Below, piece by piece: positions 33,722 to 42,058 of a stretch of DNA of 64,000 bases (position 1 is its first letter; each line of letters begins with the position of its first letter). Both the position numbers and the translations under genes were made by a program. The DNA comes from an uncultured Christensenella sp. GTDB taxonomy: Bacteria; Bacillota; Clostridia; Christensenellales; Pumilibacteraceae. A model generated the notes under the pieces. The model saw only the letters and a program-made list of their open reading frames with translations. It was not told the origin of the DNA and did not search any database. Location of the stretch: positions 50,130 through 114,129 of the forward strand of contig CAJTNI010000002.1 of the NCBI GenBank assembly GCA_910577945.1, written 5' to 3'.

Positions 33722-34543
33722 ATGACGGACGAGCAAAAGCGCGAATTAGGTAAGGCGGCGGACGACGGCATGCGCGCGCTGCGCAAAAAGCTGTTGTCGC
33801 CGTTCCGCAAGGCGATTGACGATTACGGCTTGGTCGCGCGCGGCGACAAAATCGCGGTGTGCGTGTCGGGTGGTAAGGACTCGTTCCTTATGGCTAAGCT
33901 TTTTAAGGAATACAAAAAGCACAGCGACACGGGCGTCAAGCTCGTGTTTTTGTGCATGAATCCCGGGTATTCGGACGAGTGCGCGGAGGGCATTGCGCAA
34001 ACCGCCGACGCGCTCGGCATAAGCCTGACAATGTTCGAGGCGGGCGTTTTCGACAAAGTCGCCGCCGAAAAAAATCCGTGCTATGCGTGCGCGCGCATGC
34101 GCAGGGGCTTGCTGTACGAAAAGGCGCGCGCGCTCGGCTGCAATAAAATCGCGCTCGGTCATCATTACGACGACGTAATCGAAACAACGCTTATAAGTAT
34201 GCTTTACGGCGGGCAGGTGGAAACCATGCTGCCCAAGCGCAAGAGCGCGCACTACGACGGCATGGAGCTTATCCGTCCGACGTACCTCGTGCGCGAGCGC
34301 GATATAGCGGCGTGGCGCGACGGCGCGGGGCTGAGCTTTGCGCGGTGCGCGTGCCCGTTGACGGAAAACGGCGAGACGGAGGAGCGCTCCAAGCGCGCGG
34401 CGGTCAAGCGGCTTATCGCCGAGCTGAAAACGGACAATCCGTACGTAGAGCAAAATATTTTTAAAAGCATGAGCAACGTAAAGCTCGCGTCGGTCTTGGG
34501 ATATACCGATACGGACGGAGTAAAGCATGATTTTCGGGATTGA
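33722..34543 (+). CDS. TtcA-family PP-loop ATPase, copy 2
   Basis: The protein has 273 residues. PP-loop SGGKDS is at 49-54, KNPCYACARMRRG (C120, C123) follows, then LGHHYDDVIETTLISMLYGG and a third cysteine site in FARCACPL. This is the TtcA-type set of ATP and 4Fe-4S motifs for sulfur insertion into tRNA. It diverges clearly from the copy at 22857-23576. The ATG is four bases after the stop of the flavoprotein gene, so it belongs to the nrdD transcript. A terminator follows immediately at 34544. The target base is uncertain. Confidence 0.85.
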   Translation: MTDEQKRELGKAADDGMRALRKKLLSPFRKAIDDYGLVARGDKIAVCVSGGKDSFLMAKLFKEYKKHSDTGVKLVFLCMNPGYSDECAEGIAQTADALGISLTMFEAGVFDKVAAEKNPCYACARMRRGLLYEKARALGCNKIALGHHYDDVIETTLISMLYGGQVETMLPKRKSAHYDGMELIRPTYLVRERDIAAWRDGAGLSFARCACPLTENGETEERSKRAAVKRLIAELKTDNPYVEQNIFKSMSNVKLASVLGYTDTDGVKHDFRD

Positions 34544-34574
34544 AAAAGCGACGGCATTGCGCGCGTCGCTTTTT
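34544..34574 (+). terminator. Intrinsic terminator of the nrdD operon
   Basis: AAAAGCGACG, a 10-base loop and CGTCGCTTTTT directly follow the stop codon of the TtcA-like gene. Confidence 0.85.
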
Positions 34575-34614
34575 GCGTCTAATCGTATTTTAATGAAAAT
34601 TTAGATATTTTCTA

Positions 34615-34643
34615 TTGACAACCGTTTGAATTTCGTATATACT
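34615..34643 (+). promoter_or_regulatory. Promoter of a candidate small RNA
   Basis: TTGACA at 34615-34620, 17-bp spacer, TATACT at 34638-34643. No protein gene follows on this strand before the terminator at 34703. Confidence 0.8.
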
Positions 34644-34649
34644 ATTATT

Positions 34650-34724
34650 GATGCAAGCGACCGATGCGGTCGTAGCTCCGACTTCCATTCGGTATGCAGT
34701 ACAAAGCGGCTATGCCGCTTTTTC
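34650..34724 (+). ncRNA. Candidate small RNA of about 75 nt
   Basis: A good promoter and an intrinsic terminator (AAAGCGGC, TAT, GCCGCTTT, then T-rich, 34703-34724) define a short transcript with no plausible protein. It would fold into three hairpins: CGACC/GGTCG (34658-34672), CCGA/TCGG (34678-34692) and the terminator. The repeated ATGCA near both ends could pair. It is convergent with the 2TM gene, whose stop is at 34731, so the terminator may serve both. No known RNA family is recognised. Confidence 0.5.
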
Positions 34725-34730
34725 TTTGTC

Positions 34731-35798
34731 TTAAAATACCGCTATGCTGCGCTTGTTTTTGAGCTCGGCGACGAGCGATTCGTCCTTCATGAGCGCGTCC
34801 AGCATAACCTTATCCTTTTTTATGCTTTCCGTAAAGATTTTGAGCAGGGTGTCGAAAAACGCCTTGTTGTCCTCTTGGAAGAAATTTTCCTCGTTGCAAT
34901 GCACTACAAGCGTGCCGATTAGCTTGTTGCTTTGCGAGAGCACTGGCGCGATAACCATAGATTGCAGCTTGTAAACGTCTTCCTTGTTTATGGTAATATT
35001 CGCTTGTTCGGTGCTGGAAATAATCTTTATTTCCTTTTTGTACTCGCCGTAGTACATTTTGGCAGCCTCGGTGTTGGCGTAGAATTTCGGATTTTCGGCG
35101 AGTATGCCGCGCCCGCTCGGTTCTTTGTCGCTGTTGAAATTGCGCCATACCGCGATAGTTATGGACGGTACGGTTTTGTTTTTGTTTTCGTACGAGTGTA
35201 TGTACGATTCGGTCATGAAATTGACGGTAAGATTAAACGTGTCGGTAAGCCGCTTTTGCGGGTCGTTTTCCAAGCTGTCGTGGTAGTCCTGAATGGAGTC
35301 GAAGCACGCGCCTATGGTGTTTTGGATATTCTTGTAGCAAATTTCGGCGAGCGCGACGTGCGACAGGCGGTTGGCGTTCGCGGCGATGCTTTCGTTTAAG
35401 AGCCGTTCCTGCTCGTTCGTATTGACCTTTACCAGGTGCCGCACCGCGCAGTTGATAAGGCTTTCCTGTTTTTCGCGCTCTCGGTTGACCTCTTGCTTGG
35501 CGCTGTTTACCTTGTCGTCAAGAAACCATACCGCCAAGGCGATAATCAAGCCGCCGACGATTAGCGCAAGCCATATCAGCGCTTTAAAGTCGACTCCGCG
35601 CGACTTGTAATAATCGGAAAGAATATTCGTGCCCAAGCCGAAAATAGCGGCGTTTATGACGACGCCAAATACCGAGCGCATTGCCGAATACAGCTTGTTG
35701 TGCTCTGCGCAAAACGCGATAAAGCCGTTTCGCTTGCGCCTCGTCGCGCCGTCGACGGTCTTTACGTTCTCATCGGTTTTATCGGTACGTAGTGCCAT
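34731..35798 (-). CDS. Two-TM protein with C-terminal GAF-like domain
   Basis: The protein has 355 residues from the ATG at 35798, chosen because AAAGGAG lies seven bases upstream and a promoter at 35862-35890 fits. A longer frame lacks a site. Two membrane helices lie near residues 45-62 and 72-92, then a coiled-coil-like stretch (NSAKQEVNREREKQESL). The C-terminal half shows a GAF-like pattern: VYKLQSMVIAPVLSQSNKLIGTLVVHCNEENFFQEDNKAFFDTL. GAF domains bind small ligands, so a membrane-bound sensor is possible. No output domain is recognisable. Function unknown. Confidence 0.7.
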   Translation of the reverse strand: MALRTDKTDENVKTVDGATRRKRNGFIAFCAEHNKLYSAMRSVFGVVINAAIFGLGTNILSDYYKSRGVDFKALIWLALIVGGLIIALAVWFLDDKVNSAKQEVNREREKQESLINCAVRHLVKVNTNEQERLLNESIAANANRLSHVALAEICYKNIQNTIGACFDSIQDYHDSLENDPQKRLTDTFNLTVNFMTESYIHSYENKNKTVPSITIAVWRNFNSDKEPSGRGILAENPKFYANTEAAKMYYGEYKKEIKIISSTEQANITINKEDVYKLQSMVIAPVLSQSNKLIGTLVVHCNEENFFQEDNKAFFDTLLKIFTESIKKDKVMLDALMKDESLVAELKNKRSIAVF

Positions 35799-35861
35799 GA
35801 GCATCTCCTTTGAGTGAGCGAATATTAACGCGCGTTTTGCCCGACGCGCAAACGTATGTGC

Positions 35862-35890
35862 ATTATAACACATTGCATTATAAAAATCAA
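35862..35890 (-). promoter_or_regulatory. Promoter of the 2TM/GAF-like gene
   Basis: On the minus strand: TTGATT (35885-35890), 17-bp spacer, TATAAT (35862-35867). Confidence 0.75.
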
Positions 35891-35901
35891 GCCTAATAAT
35901 T

Positions 35902-35937
35902 AGCCCGCTCCGTCGGCTTCGGTCGGCGGGGCGGGCT
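35902..35937 (-). terminator. Hairpin terminator after the LRR lipoprotein gene
   Basis: AGCCCGC and GCGGGCT (35902-35908 with 35931-35937) close a structured loop, with a short T/A-rich tail on the minus strand. Confidence 0.6.
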
Positions 35938-36012
35938 TTGTCTTAGGTGTTTCTTTTGTAAAGGGGTTAAAGCTTTTACGTGTCGCGCGATATAGGCTTG
36001 CCGCGCGGCGGT

Positions 36013-37641
36013 TTACCAAATGTATTCGAGCGTGCCGTCGGCGCATTCGACGAACAGGTCGGTAATTATGTTGTCGGGCGTTTTCCAGCCGCTCGCTTTG
36101 GATACCGCTTTCCACTCGGCTGTCGTGCCGCCGAATATAATCTTATTGAGCTTGGGACAGTCGGCGAGCGCGCCCGCGCAAATCTCGGTCAGCCCCGCGC
36201 CGACGGTCAGTTCGGTCAGCTCGGGCATGCCTTTGAGCGCGCGCTCGGACAAAGTCGTCACTCCGTCGGGCAGGGCGAGTTTTGTTATTTTCGTATCCCA
36301 TAATGCCAATGAGCCCAAATGCGTCAAAGATTTGGGGAGTTTAAGCTCGCTCAGCGCGGTGCATTGCGCAAACGCTTGGTCGCCTATTTCGGTCACTCCG
36401 TCCGGAATTTCGACGGCGGTCAAATTGCGACAATATGCAAAAGCCGAATTGCCGATTTTATTTATTTTATCGGGCAATTTTATTTCGGTCAATGCGACGC
36501 AGCGTTGGAATAACCCGCGAATTATTTCGGTTAATCCGTCAGACAATTTAACTCTTTCCAGCGATATGCAACCGGCAAACGCGCCGTTGCCTATTTCGGT
36601 CACGCTGTCGGGGATGCTTATTTCCGTAAGAGATTGGCAATGCGCAAACGCAGTAATCCCGATATCGGTCACTCCATTCGGTATGTCGACGTTGTTTAGC
36701 TTCAAACAGCGCGAGAAAGCTTGTTTGCCGATTATTTGTATGCTATCGGGTAAAACGATTTCGGACAGTTCGTAACAACCGAAAAAAGCCGCTTCGCTTA
36801 TCGAAGTCACCTCGTCGGGTATAGTTATCTTGGTAAGTTCTTTGCATGAGCGGAACGTGCTGTCGCCTATTTCCGTAATTGTGTCGGGTAAAATTATTTC
36901 GCTTGCCTTGAAATTTGCAAACGCGTTGTCGCCGATTTTGGTTACGGGCTTGTTTCTGTATTCGGACGGCACGACGATTTTGTCGATATTGTCTAGTTTA
37001 CCCGTATAGTTGTGTTCCACCGAATAACCGTCTGTTTCCTCGTCGTATGCGTATTTTAATCCGACGGTGTAATCCGCCTCGTATCCGCATTTATTGCAAA
37101 CGCTGTCGTCGAACGAATGTTCTTCCTGTATGTACGTTGCGCAGTCCGAGCAAAAGTAGCTGTGCATGGACTGCGTGTGCGAGTATTCCGCGACGGTATG
37201 TCCTTTTGCGGGCAAAAATTCGTAGTCCGTTTCGCCGCATGCCGAGCACGTGCGCACGTTGTAACCGAGCGACGCGCAGGTGGGCGCAGCGCCCACGCTC
37301 CATGCCGAATAGCTGTGCACGCAACCGATTTTTCCGAGGTTGGCGTAGCTGCCGTTTGTAAACGATACAATCAAATTGCCGTCTGCGTTTACCCGCACGT
37401 TGGCGACAGTCAGTTGCCCGACGCTGTTCGATGCGGCGGCGAGCGACGCGTCGAACTCGTCGAGCGTGCCGCCGTAACCGAGGCTTGCCGCCTCCTCGTA
37501 CGCGGACTTTACGCTCAGCCCCGTATCGGTCGGGAAATCGTTCGGCGCGGCGTCGGCGGCGCTGTCGCAGGCGGACAAAGCCCCGAGCGCGGCGGCTGCC
37601 GCGACCGCGGATATAATCACCGAGAATACTTTCTTTTTCAT
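36013..37641 (-). CDS. BspA-type leucine-rich-repeat lipoprotein
   Basis: This 542-residue protein has a signal peptide ending in lipobox LSAC (Cys about 25). Residues 110-200 hold several CxxC pairs (VRTCSACGETD, YFCSDCA, VCNKCGYEAD), likely zinc-stabilised. From about residue 235 there are about 12 LRR_5 repeats of about 23 residues with the pattern VTEIGxxAFxxCxxLTEIxIPDS. BspA-like LRR proteins are surface-exposed and often bind host or matrix proteins in gut and oral bacteria. The start has only a weak ribosome site. Upstream lies a duplicated 133-bp element with its promoter and leader hairpin. Confidence 0.88.
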   Translation of the reverse strand: MKKKVFSVIISAVAAAAALGALSACDSAADAAPNDFPTDTGLSVKSAYEEAASLGYGGTLDEFDASLAAASNSVGQLTVANVRVNADGNLIVSFTNGSYANLGKIGCVHSYSAWSVGAAPTCASLGYNVRTCSACGETDYEFLPAKGHTVAEYSHTQSMHSYFCSDCATYIQEEHSFDDSVCNKCGYEADYTVGLKYAYDEETDGYSVEHNYTGKLDNIDKIVVPSEYRNKPVTKIGDNAFANFKASEIILPDTITEIGDSTFRSCKELTKITIPDEVTSISEAAFFGCYELSEIVLPDSIQIIGKQAFSRCLKLNNVDIPNGVTDIGITAFAHCQSLTEISIPDSVTEIGNGAFAGCISLERVKLSDGLTEIIRGLFQRCVALTEIKLPDKINKIGNSAFAYCRNLTAVEIPDGVTEIGDQAFAQCTALSELKLPKSLTHLGSLALWDTKITKLALPDGVTTLSERALKGMPELTELTVGAGLTEICAGALADCPKLNKIIFGGTTAEWKAVSKASGWKTPDNIITDLFVECADGTLEYIW

Positions 37642-37681
37642 TTATGCTCCTTGCTTTCGATATTGCGGGCGGGGATTATGC

Positions 37682-37705
37682 GGATTTGCCCTTGCAGCAA
37701 ATTCA
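37682..37705 (-). other. Truncated leader hairpin, copy a
   Basis: On the minus strand, TATAATACAAGTG is followed by a shorter form of the hairpin (GAATTTGC, TGCAAGG, GCAAATCC) just upstream of the LRR gene. It keeps the GCAAGGGC core of the longer copies at 37808 and 37943. Confidence 0.5.
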
Positions 37706-37969
37706 CTTGTATTATAACGTTGAACTGCGTCAAAGGCAAGCCTTTGCCTTGCGGCTTTCGCCGCCCGTGTTTTCTTACGAAAACACGCAGTCGTGTTGAA
37801 ATACGGCGTGAAAAAGCCCTTGCGAGCAAGCTTTTTCACTTGTATTATAACGTTGAACTGCGTCAAAGGCAAGCCTTTGCCTTGCGGCTTTCGCCGCCCG
37901 TGTTTTCTTACGAAAACACGCAGTCGTGTTGAAATACGGCGTGAAAAAGCCCTTGCGAGCAAGCTTTTT
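37704..37969 (-). repeat. 133-bp tandem direct duplication with promoter and leader hairpin
   Basis: Two units, 37704-37836 and 37837-37969, are almost identical, and the first 13 bases recur a third time at 37970. Each unit read on the minus strand carries a TATAAT box (37711, 37844, third at 37977), a 5' hairpin with GTGAAAAAGC/GCTTTTTCAC arms, a CGTGTTTTC/GAAAACACG hairpin and a CAAAGGC/GCCTTTG palindrome. It lies in the leader of the LRR lipoprotein gene. The same promoter-hairpin motif precedes purF. Confidence 0.85.
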
Positions 37970-37976
37970 CACTTGT

Positions 37977-38005
37977 ATTATATAACATTGTGAGAGATTT
38001 GTCAA
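37977..38005 (-). promoter_or_regulatory. Full-consensus promoter at the head of the duplicated leader
   Basis: On the minus strand: TTGACA (38000-38005), 17-bp spacer, TATAAT (37977-37982). The two internal copies keep the TATAAT but have TTGCCT at -35, so this outermost copy is the likely main promoter. Confidence 0.8.
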
Positions 38006-38064
38006 GAAACGTTCTGAATTTTGTCGAACGGGGTGGCGTCGGCGTTTATTGCGTGCGCGAGCGT

Positions 38065-38093
38065 TTGACAAAACGGTTTGCGCGTGGTATACT
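38065..38093 (+). promoter_or_regulatory. Promoter of ilvC
   Basis: TTGACA at 38065-38070, 17-bp spacer, TATACT at 38088-38093. No T-box or leader peptide is seen in the short leader. Confidence 0.85.
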
Positions 38094-38120
38094 TTTAGAA
38101 AATTTTTTCGGAGAATTACC

Positions 38121-39128
38121 ATGGCAAACATTTATTATGCGGCGGATTGCAATCTCGATTTTCTCAAAAAGAAAACGGTGGCGATTATCGGCTACGGTTC
38201 GCAGGGGCACGCGCACGCGCTCAATTTGAAGGATAGCGGCGTCAAGGTGGTCGTCGGGCTTTACAAGGGTTCGAAATCGTGGGCGCGCGCCGAAAAGGCG
38301 GGGCTTACCGTAACGACGGCGAGCGAGGCGGCGGAAAAAGCCGATATCATAATGATACTCACGCCCGACGAGAAGCAGGCGAAAATCTACCGCGAGGACG
38401 TTTTGCCCAAGCTCACGGCGGGCAAGGCGTTGGCTTTTGCGCATGGGTTTAACGTCCATTACAAGCAAATCGTGCCGCCCGCGGACGTGGACGTGTTTAT
38501 GGTCGCGCCCAAAGCGCCCGGGCACACCGTGCGCAGCGAGTACGTCGAGGGCAAGGGCACGCCCTGTCTTTTCGCCGTGCACCAAGACGTTTCGGGGCAC
38601 TGCCGAGATATCGCGCTCGCGTACGCGGCGGGCATAGGCGGCAGCCGCGCGGGCGTTTTGGAAACGACCTTCCGTATCGAGACCGAGACAGACCTTTTCG
38701 GCGAGCAGTGCGTGCTGTGCGGCGGCGTAACCGCGCTTATGAAGGCGGGGTTCGAGACGCTCGTCGAGGCGGGGTACGACCCGCAAAACGCGTATTTCGA
38801 GTGCATTCACGAAATGAAACTCATCGTCGACCTTATCTATAAGGGCGGGTTCGGGTTTATGCGCTATTCCATTTCCGATACCGCCGAGTACGGCGATTAC
38901 ACCGTGGGCGAGCGGCTCATAGACGACGGCGTCAAACAGCGCATGAAGGGCGTTTTGAAGGAAATTCAAACGGGCGATTTCGCATCGCGCTGGATTGCCG
39001 AAAACAACAACGGCAGAGCGTACTTTAACGCGCGCCGCCGCTTGGAGTCCGAGCACCCGCTCGAACAGGTGGGCGCGGAGCTGCGCAAAATGTACTCTTG
39101 GTCGGACGACGATAAGTATAAGGACTGA
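38121..39128 (+). CDS. ilvC: Ketol-acid reductoisomerase (class I)
   Basis: The protein has 335 residues from the ATG with CGGAGA upstream. It has the Rossmann signature VAIIGYGSQGHAHALNLKDSG, the cofactor loop GLYKGSKSW, and the C-terminal knotted domain with LFGEQCVLCGG, ECIHEMKLIVDLIYKGG and RYSISDTAEYGD carrying the Mg-binding acidic residues. It converts acetolactate or acetohydroxybutyrate to the dihydroxy acid in valine, isoleucine and leucine synthesis with NAD(P)H. The loop residue is lysine where E. coli-type enzymes have arginine. It is alone here: ilvB, ilvN and ilvD are not in the window. Confidence 0.96.
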   Translation: MANIYYAADCNLDFLKKKTVAIIGYGSQGHAHALNLKDSGVKVVVGLYKGSKSWARAEKAGLTVTTASEAAEKADIIMILTPDEKQAKIYREDVLPKLTAGKALAFAHGFNVHYKQIVPPADVDVFMVAPKAPGHTVRSEYVEGKGTPCLFAVHQDVSGHCRDIALAYAAGIGGSRAGVLETTFRIETETDLFGEQCVLCGGVTALMKAGFETLVEAGYDPQNAYFECIHEMKLIVDLIYKGGFGFMRYSISDTAEYGDYTVGERLIDDGVKQRMKGVLKEIQTGDFASRWIAENNNGRAYFNARRRLESEHPLEQVGAELRKMYSWSDDDKYKD

Positions 39129-39140
39129 ATAATTCGGATT

Positions 39141-39167
39141 AAAGGCGGCGCGGGTTGCGTCGCTTTT
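39141..39167 (+). terminator. Likely terminator after ilvC
   Basis: AAAGGCGGCG and CGTCGCTTTTT can pair with one bulge and end in a T-run, about 12 bases after the ilvC stop. Confidence 0.6.
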
Positions 39168-39221
39168 TGCGTGCGTCGATATTAGCGCAACGCGTGCGGG
39201 GATTACTTTGCGGCGGCAAGC

Positions 39222-39660
39222 CAAAGGCTTGGCGAATGCGTAGTGCGGCAGTGTCAGTGATATACTGCTGTCATTTCGAGCGGAGCAAGCCAAAGGCTTG
39301 ACGAATGCCGTGTGCAAGCCAAAGGCTTGGCGAATGCCGTGTGTGGGCTTTTGTTTGTGATTGGGCACTGCACCCGAATAGATAAGACCTTATACCGTCA
39401 TTTCGAGCGCAGTCGAGAAATCTTTTTTCGGTATAAAGAAGATTTCTCCACTTCGCGCCTCGTACCTCGGCGCTGCGGTCGAAATGACATAAAACAATCA
39501 AGCAGCAATGGTCGAAATGACATCTAACTAGCGAACCCTCTTGTCGCGCAGCCTTTGGCTGCTTTCTCCGCTCCGCTCGCAAGCTCGCTGCGGTCGAAAT
39601 GACATCTAACTGGCGAACCCTCTTGTCGCGCAGCCTTTGGCTGCTTTCTCCGCTCCGCGC
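39222..39660. repeat. Composite dispersed repeats, copy at 39 kb
   Basis: Three units of GCAAGCCAAAGGCTTG lie at about 39225-39335. TGCACCCGAATAGA follows at about 39370, then the inverted-repeat element 39397-39488 starting GTCATTTCGAGC and ending GAAATGAC. After that come two near-identical blocks beginning GCGAACCCTCTTGTCGCGCA (39532 and 39613), each flanked by half elements GGTCGAAATGAC. No gene is present. Confidence 0.75.
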
Positions 39661-39675
39661 CTCGTACCTCGGCGC

Positions 39676-39976
39676 GCGAAAGACCAAAGGCAATATTCAT
39701 ACTCACCGTTGTTGCCGTACATAATACTACGCGCCGCGAAAGACCAAAGGCAATATTCATACTCACTGTTGTTGCCATACATAAATCTATACGCGCGCGA
39801 AAGACCAAAGACAATAATCATACTCACCGTTGCTGCCGAACATAATACTACGCGCGCGAAAGACCAAAGACAATAATCATACTCACCGTTGTTGCCGAAC
39901 ATAATACTATACGCCGCGAAAGACCAAAAACGAACATTATACGCTAGAATTTTGCCGCCCGAAAAACTACGCGCGC
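39676..39976. repeat. Tandem array of five 60-bp units
   Basis: GCGAAAGACCAAAG begins at 39676, 39736, 39797, 39856 and 39916, so the period is 59-61 bp. Four units are close to identical through ATTCATACTCACCGTTGTTG and the fifth diverges. The period keeps frame, so short antisense frames show a 20-residue periodicity that I regard as incidental. Read on the minus strand, the unit boundary CTTTGGTCTTTCGCGG then CGCGTAGTA matches the boundary of the array near 59.9 kb. Confidence 0.85.
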
Positions 39977-40031
39977 GGTCGAAATGACAACGTATGAAAA
40001 AGTCTGTCGCTCTGTCGGCGAGGTCGCTATG

Positions 40032-41009
40032 CTACCTATTGCTATCGTTGTTCGCCATGTGCACGACGAGTTGATTGAACGGAATGCCGACGCCGTTTTC
40101 GTCGAGCATTGTTTTAAGGCGTTTGTTCATTTCGCGTTGTACGGCGAAAATGTCGCCCTCGTTGCACAGCGCGGTGAATTGCAGAGTAACGCCCGACGCT
40201 CCGAGCGCCGCCACGCCGTCGTAGCTTATGCTGCCGAGCACGCCCTCGACTTTGATATCGGGCAGCTTGGTTTTGACGATTCCCTCGACGCGTTCGAGCG
40301 ATTCGCCGTATTCGATGTCGATAAGCGATTTAGCCGTCGAGGGGTTGACCGTTTGGTTGAGCACGCCGCGAATGTCGCTGTTGTTGACTATCTTGATATT
40401 GCCGAGCGCGTCGAGCTTGGTCGTGCGAATGCCTATGGATACGACCGTGCCGCGAAAGCCGTCGATGGTCACTATGTCGCCCACGTTGAACTCGTTTTCG
40501 AGCACGATGAACAGCCCCGCGACCACGTCCGAAATCAGGCTTTGCATGCCCAAGCCGACGATGAGGGTTAGCACGCCCGCGCCCGTTATCAGCGCGGTGG
40601 TGTCTATGCCCCACAGCGCTAGCACGGCGATTATTATAATCACGGTCGCCACGCACTTGACCATGTTGTTTATGAGCCGCACGACCGTTATTTGGCGTTG
40701 GTTTTTGTGGAACGCGCGGTTGAGCGCGGCGAGACCCGCCGTCGTGAACACGAGTATTACCGTGGTAATCCGCGCCGCCTGTATTATTTTCGGCACGAAC
40801 GCGAGCAGGTCGTTTATAAATTCCGAATCGCTTATGCCCCTGTTGAAAACGCTGTCGGCGGGGAATATATAATCGTTGAACACGAACGAGCACACCGTGC
40901 CCGCTATCATGAGCGCGAGCACGGTGAGCTTGACGACGCCCATGCTTTTTATGCGCCGTTTTACCTCTTCCGTCGATTGCTTAATATCCTTCACGGCAGA
41001 CCTCCGCAT
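40032..41009 (-). CDS. MscS-family mechanosensitive channel
   Basis: The protein has 325 residues. Membrane helices near 27-46, 76-96 and 110-135 lead into the pore-lining TM3 pattern GAGVLTLIVGLGMQSLISDVVAGLFIVLE, then the beta domain FNVGDIVTIDGFRGTVVSIGIRTTKLDALGN and the C-terminal alpha/beta domain. MscS channels open on membrane tension to release solutes at hypo-osmotic shock. The glycine/alanine packing of TM3 is conserved. Monocistronic, with a repeat-rich region downstream. Confidence 0.92.
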   Translation of the reverse strand: MRRSAVKDIKQSTEEVKRRIKSMGVVKLTVLALMIAGTVCSFVFNDYIFPADSVFNRGISDSEFINDLLAFVPKIIQAARITTVILVFTTAGLAALNRAFHKNQRQITVVRLINNMVKCVATVIIIIAVLALWGIDTTALITGAGVLTLIVGLGMQSLISDVVAGLFIVLENEFNVGDIVTIDGFRGTVVSIGIRTTKLDALGNIKIVNNSDIRGVLNQTVNPSTAKSLIDIEYGESLERVEGIVKTKLPDIKVEGVLGSISYDGVAALGASGVTLQFTALCNEGDIFAVQREMNKRLKTMLDENGVGIPFNQLVVHMANNDSNR

Positions 41010-41155
41010 GAATTTAACCTTAATTATTGCGCAATTTCGGCGGCATATTCGGCGGCGCGGGATAATTTGCGTATTATTTTGCGTTTACCCGCCGCGTCGG
41101 AAAATATTCGGTTTTGCGCGTATAAAGACGGCGGTGCGCGGTAATAATCGTGTGC

Positions 41156-41725
41156 ATGGTTACTTATTGCACAGGTTCGGCGCGGCAAAAGCGCGCATAT
41201 TTCGAAGAAGCGGACGGCGTGGTCGTGCTCGACAATATCGAGGTGTTGTTTTGCGCGAGCGAGAACGGCCGCAACTATTTCGCGTACGGCAAAGTGCCGT
41301 TCGCCGATTTTACCGTCGGCGATTATCTCGCGTACCGCCGCGCGCTCTGCGACGACAAGGTGAGCGCGGCGACGATACGCGCGTTCGGGCTCAATCCGCG
41401 CAAAAAGCTCGGGCGGCTGTCGCCCGTGGAAATGCGCTGCGTAACGTTTTTGGAAAAGACGGCGGGGCATACCGAAAAATCGGTCGTGGTCAATCTCGAC
41501 GGCACAAGATACACGCGGCGGAGCGGGGCGCGGCTCAAAAAGCTTGTCGCCGCCGTCGGCGACGCGTACGTGTGCGTGACGGACGCTAGCTTTATCGACC
41601 GCGGAATAAAGCCCGCCGAGCTTTTGACCTTCGGGCGGCTTGACGACGACGCGACCGAGCCCGCGTTCTATTCCGCGCGGCTGCTCGCCAAGCGCATCGG
41701 CGCGAAAAAGGTGGCGGTTTTTTAA
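41156..41725 (+). CDS. Unrecognised 189-residue protein
   Basis: The ORF opens at a GTG at 41150 or an ATG at 41156. Neither has a clear ribosome site, so the start is uncertain. The protein is soluble, basic toward its C-terminus, and has strands such as DGVVVLDNIEVLFCASENGR and YVCVTDASFID. No catalytic motif or family signature is visible. Codon use matches the neighbours, and a clean terminator follows at 41771, which supports it as a real gene. It is divergent from the MscS gene. Confidence 0.6.
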   Translation: MVTYCTGSARQKRAYFEEADGVVVLDNIEVLFCASENGRNYFAYGKVPFADFTVGDYLAYRRALCDDKVSAATIRAFGLNPRKKLGRLSPVEMRCVTFLEKTAGHTEKSVVVNLDGTRYTRRSGARLKKLVAAVGDAYVCVTDASFIDRGIKPAELLTFGRLDDDATEPAFYSARLLAKRIGAKKVAVF

Positions 41726-41770
41726 CAATAAGCGTTTTTCTACGCGACATACAATATATAAACGAACGGG

Positions 41771-41798
41771 AAATGCGGCGTAAAAAGCCGCATTTTCT
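41771..41798 (+). terminator. Intrinsic terminator
   Basis: AAATGCGGC, loop GTAAAAA and GCCGCATTT (41771-41795) followed by T-rich bases. The rest of the gap to ftsH (41800-41969) shows nothing I recognise. Confidence 0.8.
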
Positions 41799-41969
41799 GC
41801 GTGAACGGAATATATTTAACAATGGCTATTGCGGCGCGGACCTCGGCGCGGCGATTTTCGCGTGATTTCGCGTATTTTCACGCGGCTTTGACAGCGCGGT
41901 CACGGTGCGGTCACGCGCCTTTCACTTAATTAAAAGTCCATTAAAAATGCGGCATGCGCGCAAAAATAC

Positions 41970-41998
41970 TTGTACTATTTTCGTAAACGTGATATACT
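41970..41998 (+). promoter_or_regulatory. Promoter of ftsH
   Basis: TTGTAC at 41970-41975, 17-bp spacer, TATACT at 41993-41998, about 60 bases before the start codon. Confidence 0.7.
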
Positions 41999-42058
41999 AA
42001 TCACTAATACGGATAACTATCCTCGCTTTGTCGGGGCGGTTGCCGTGCGGAGGGTCAT

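Noticed and set aside
39606..39902. Protein with 20-residue repeats (YGNNGEYEYCLWSFA type)
   Set aside because: The periodicity follows from the 60-bp DNA repeat. There is no ribosome site or promoter and the composition is atypical.
39676..39976. CRISPR array
   Set aside because: Cores between joints are near-identical rather than unique, units drift in sequence, and no cas genes are in the window.
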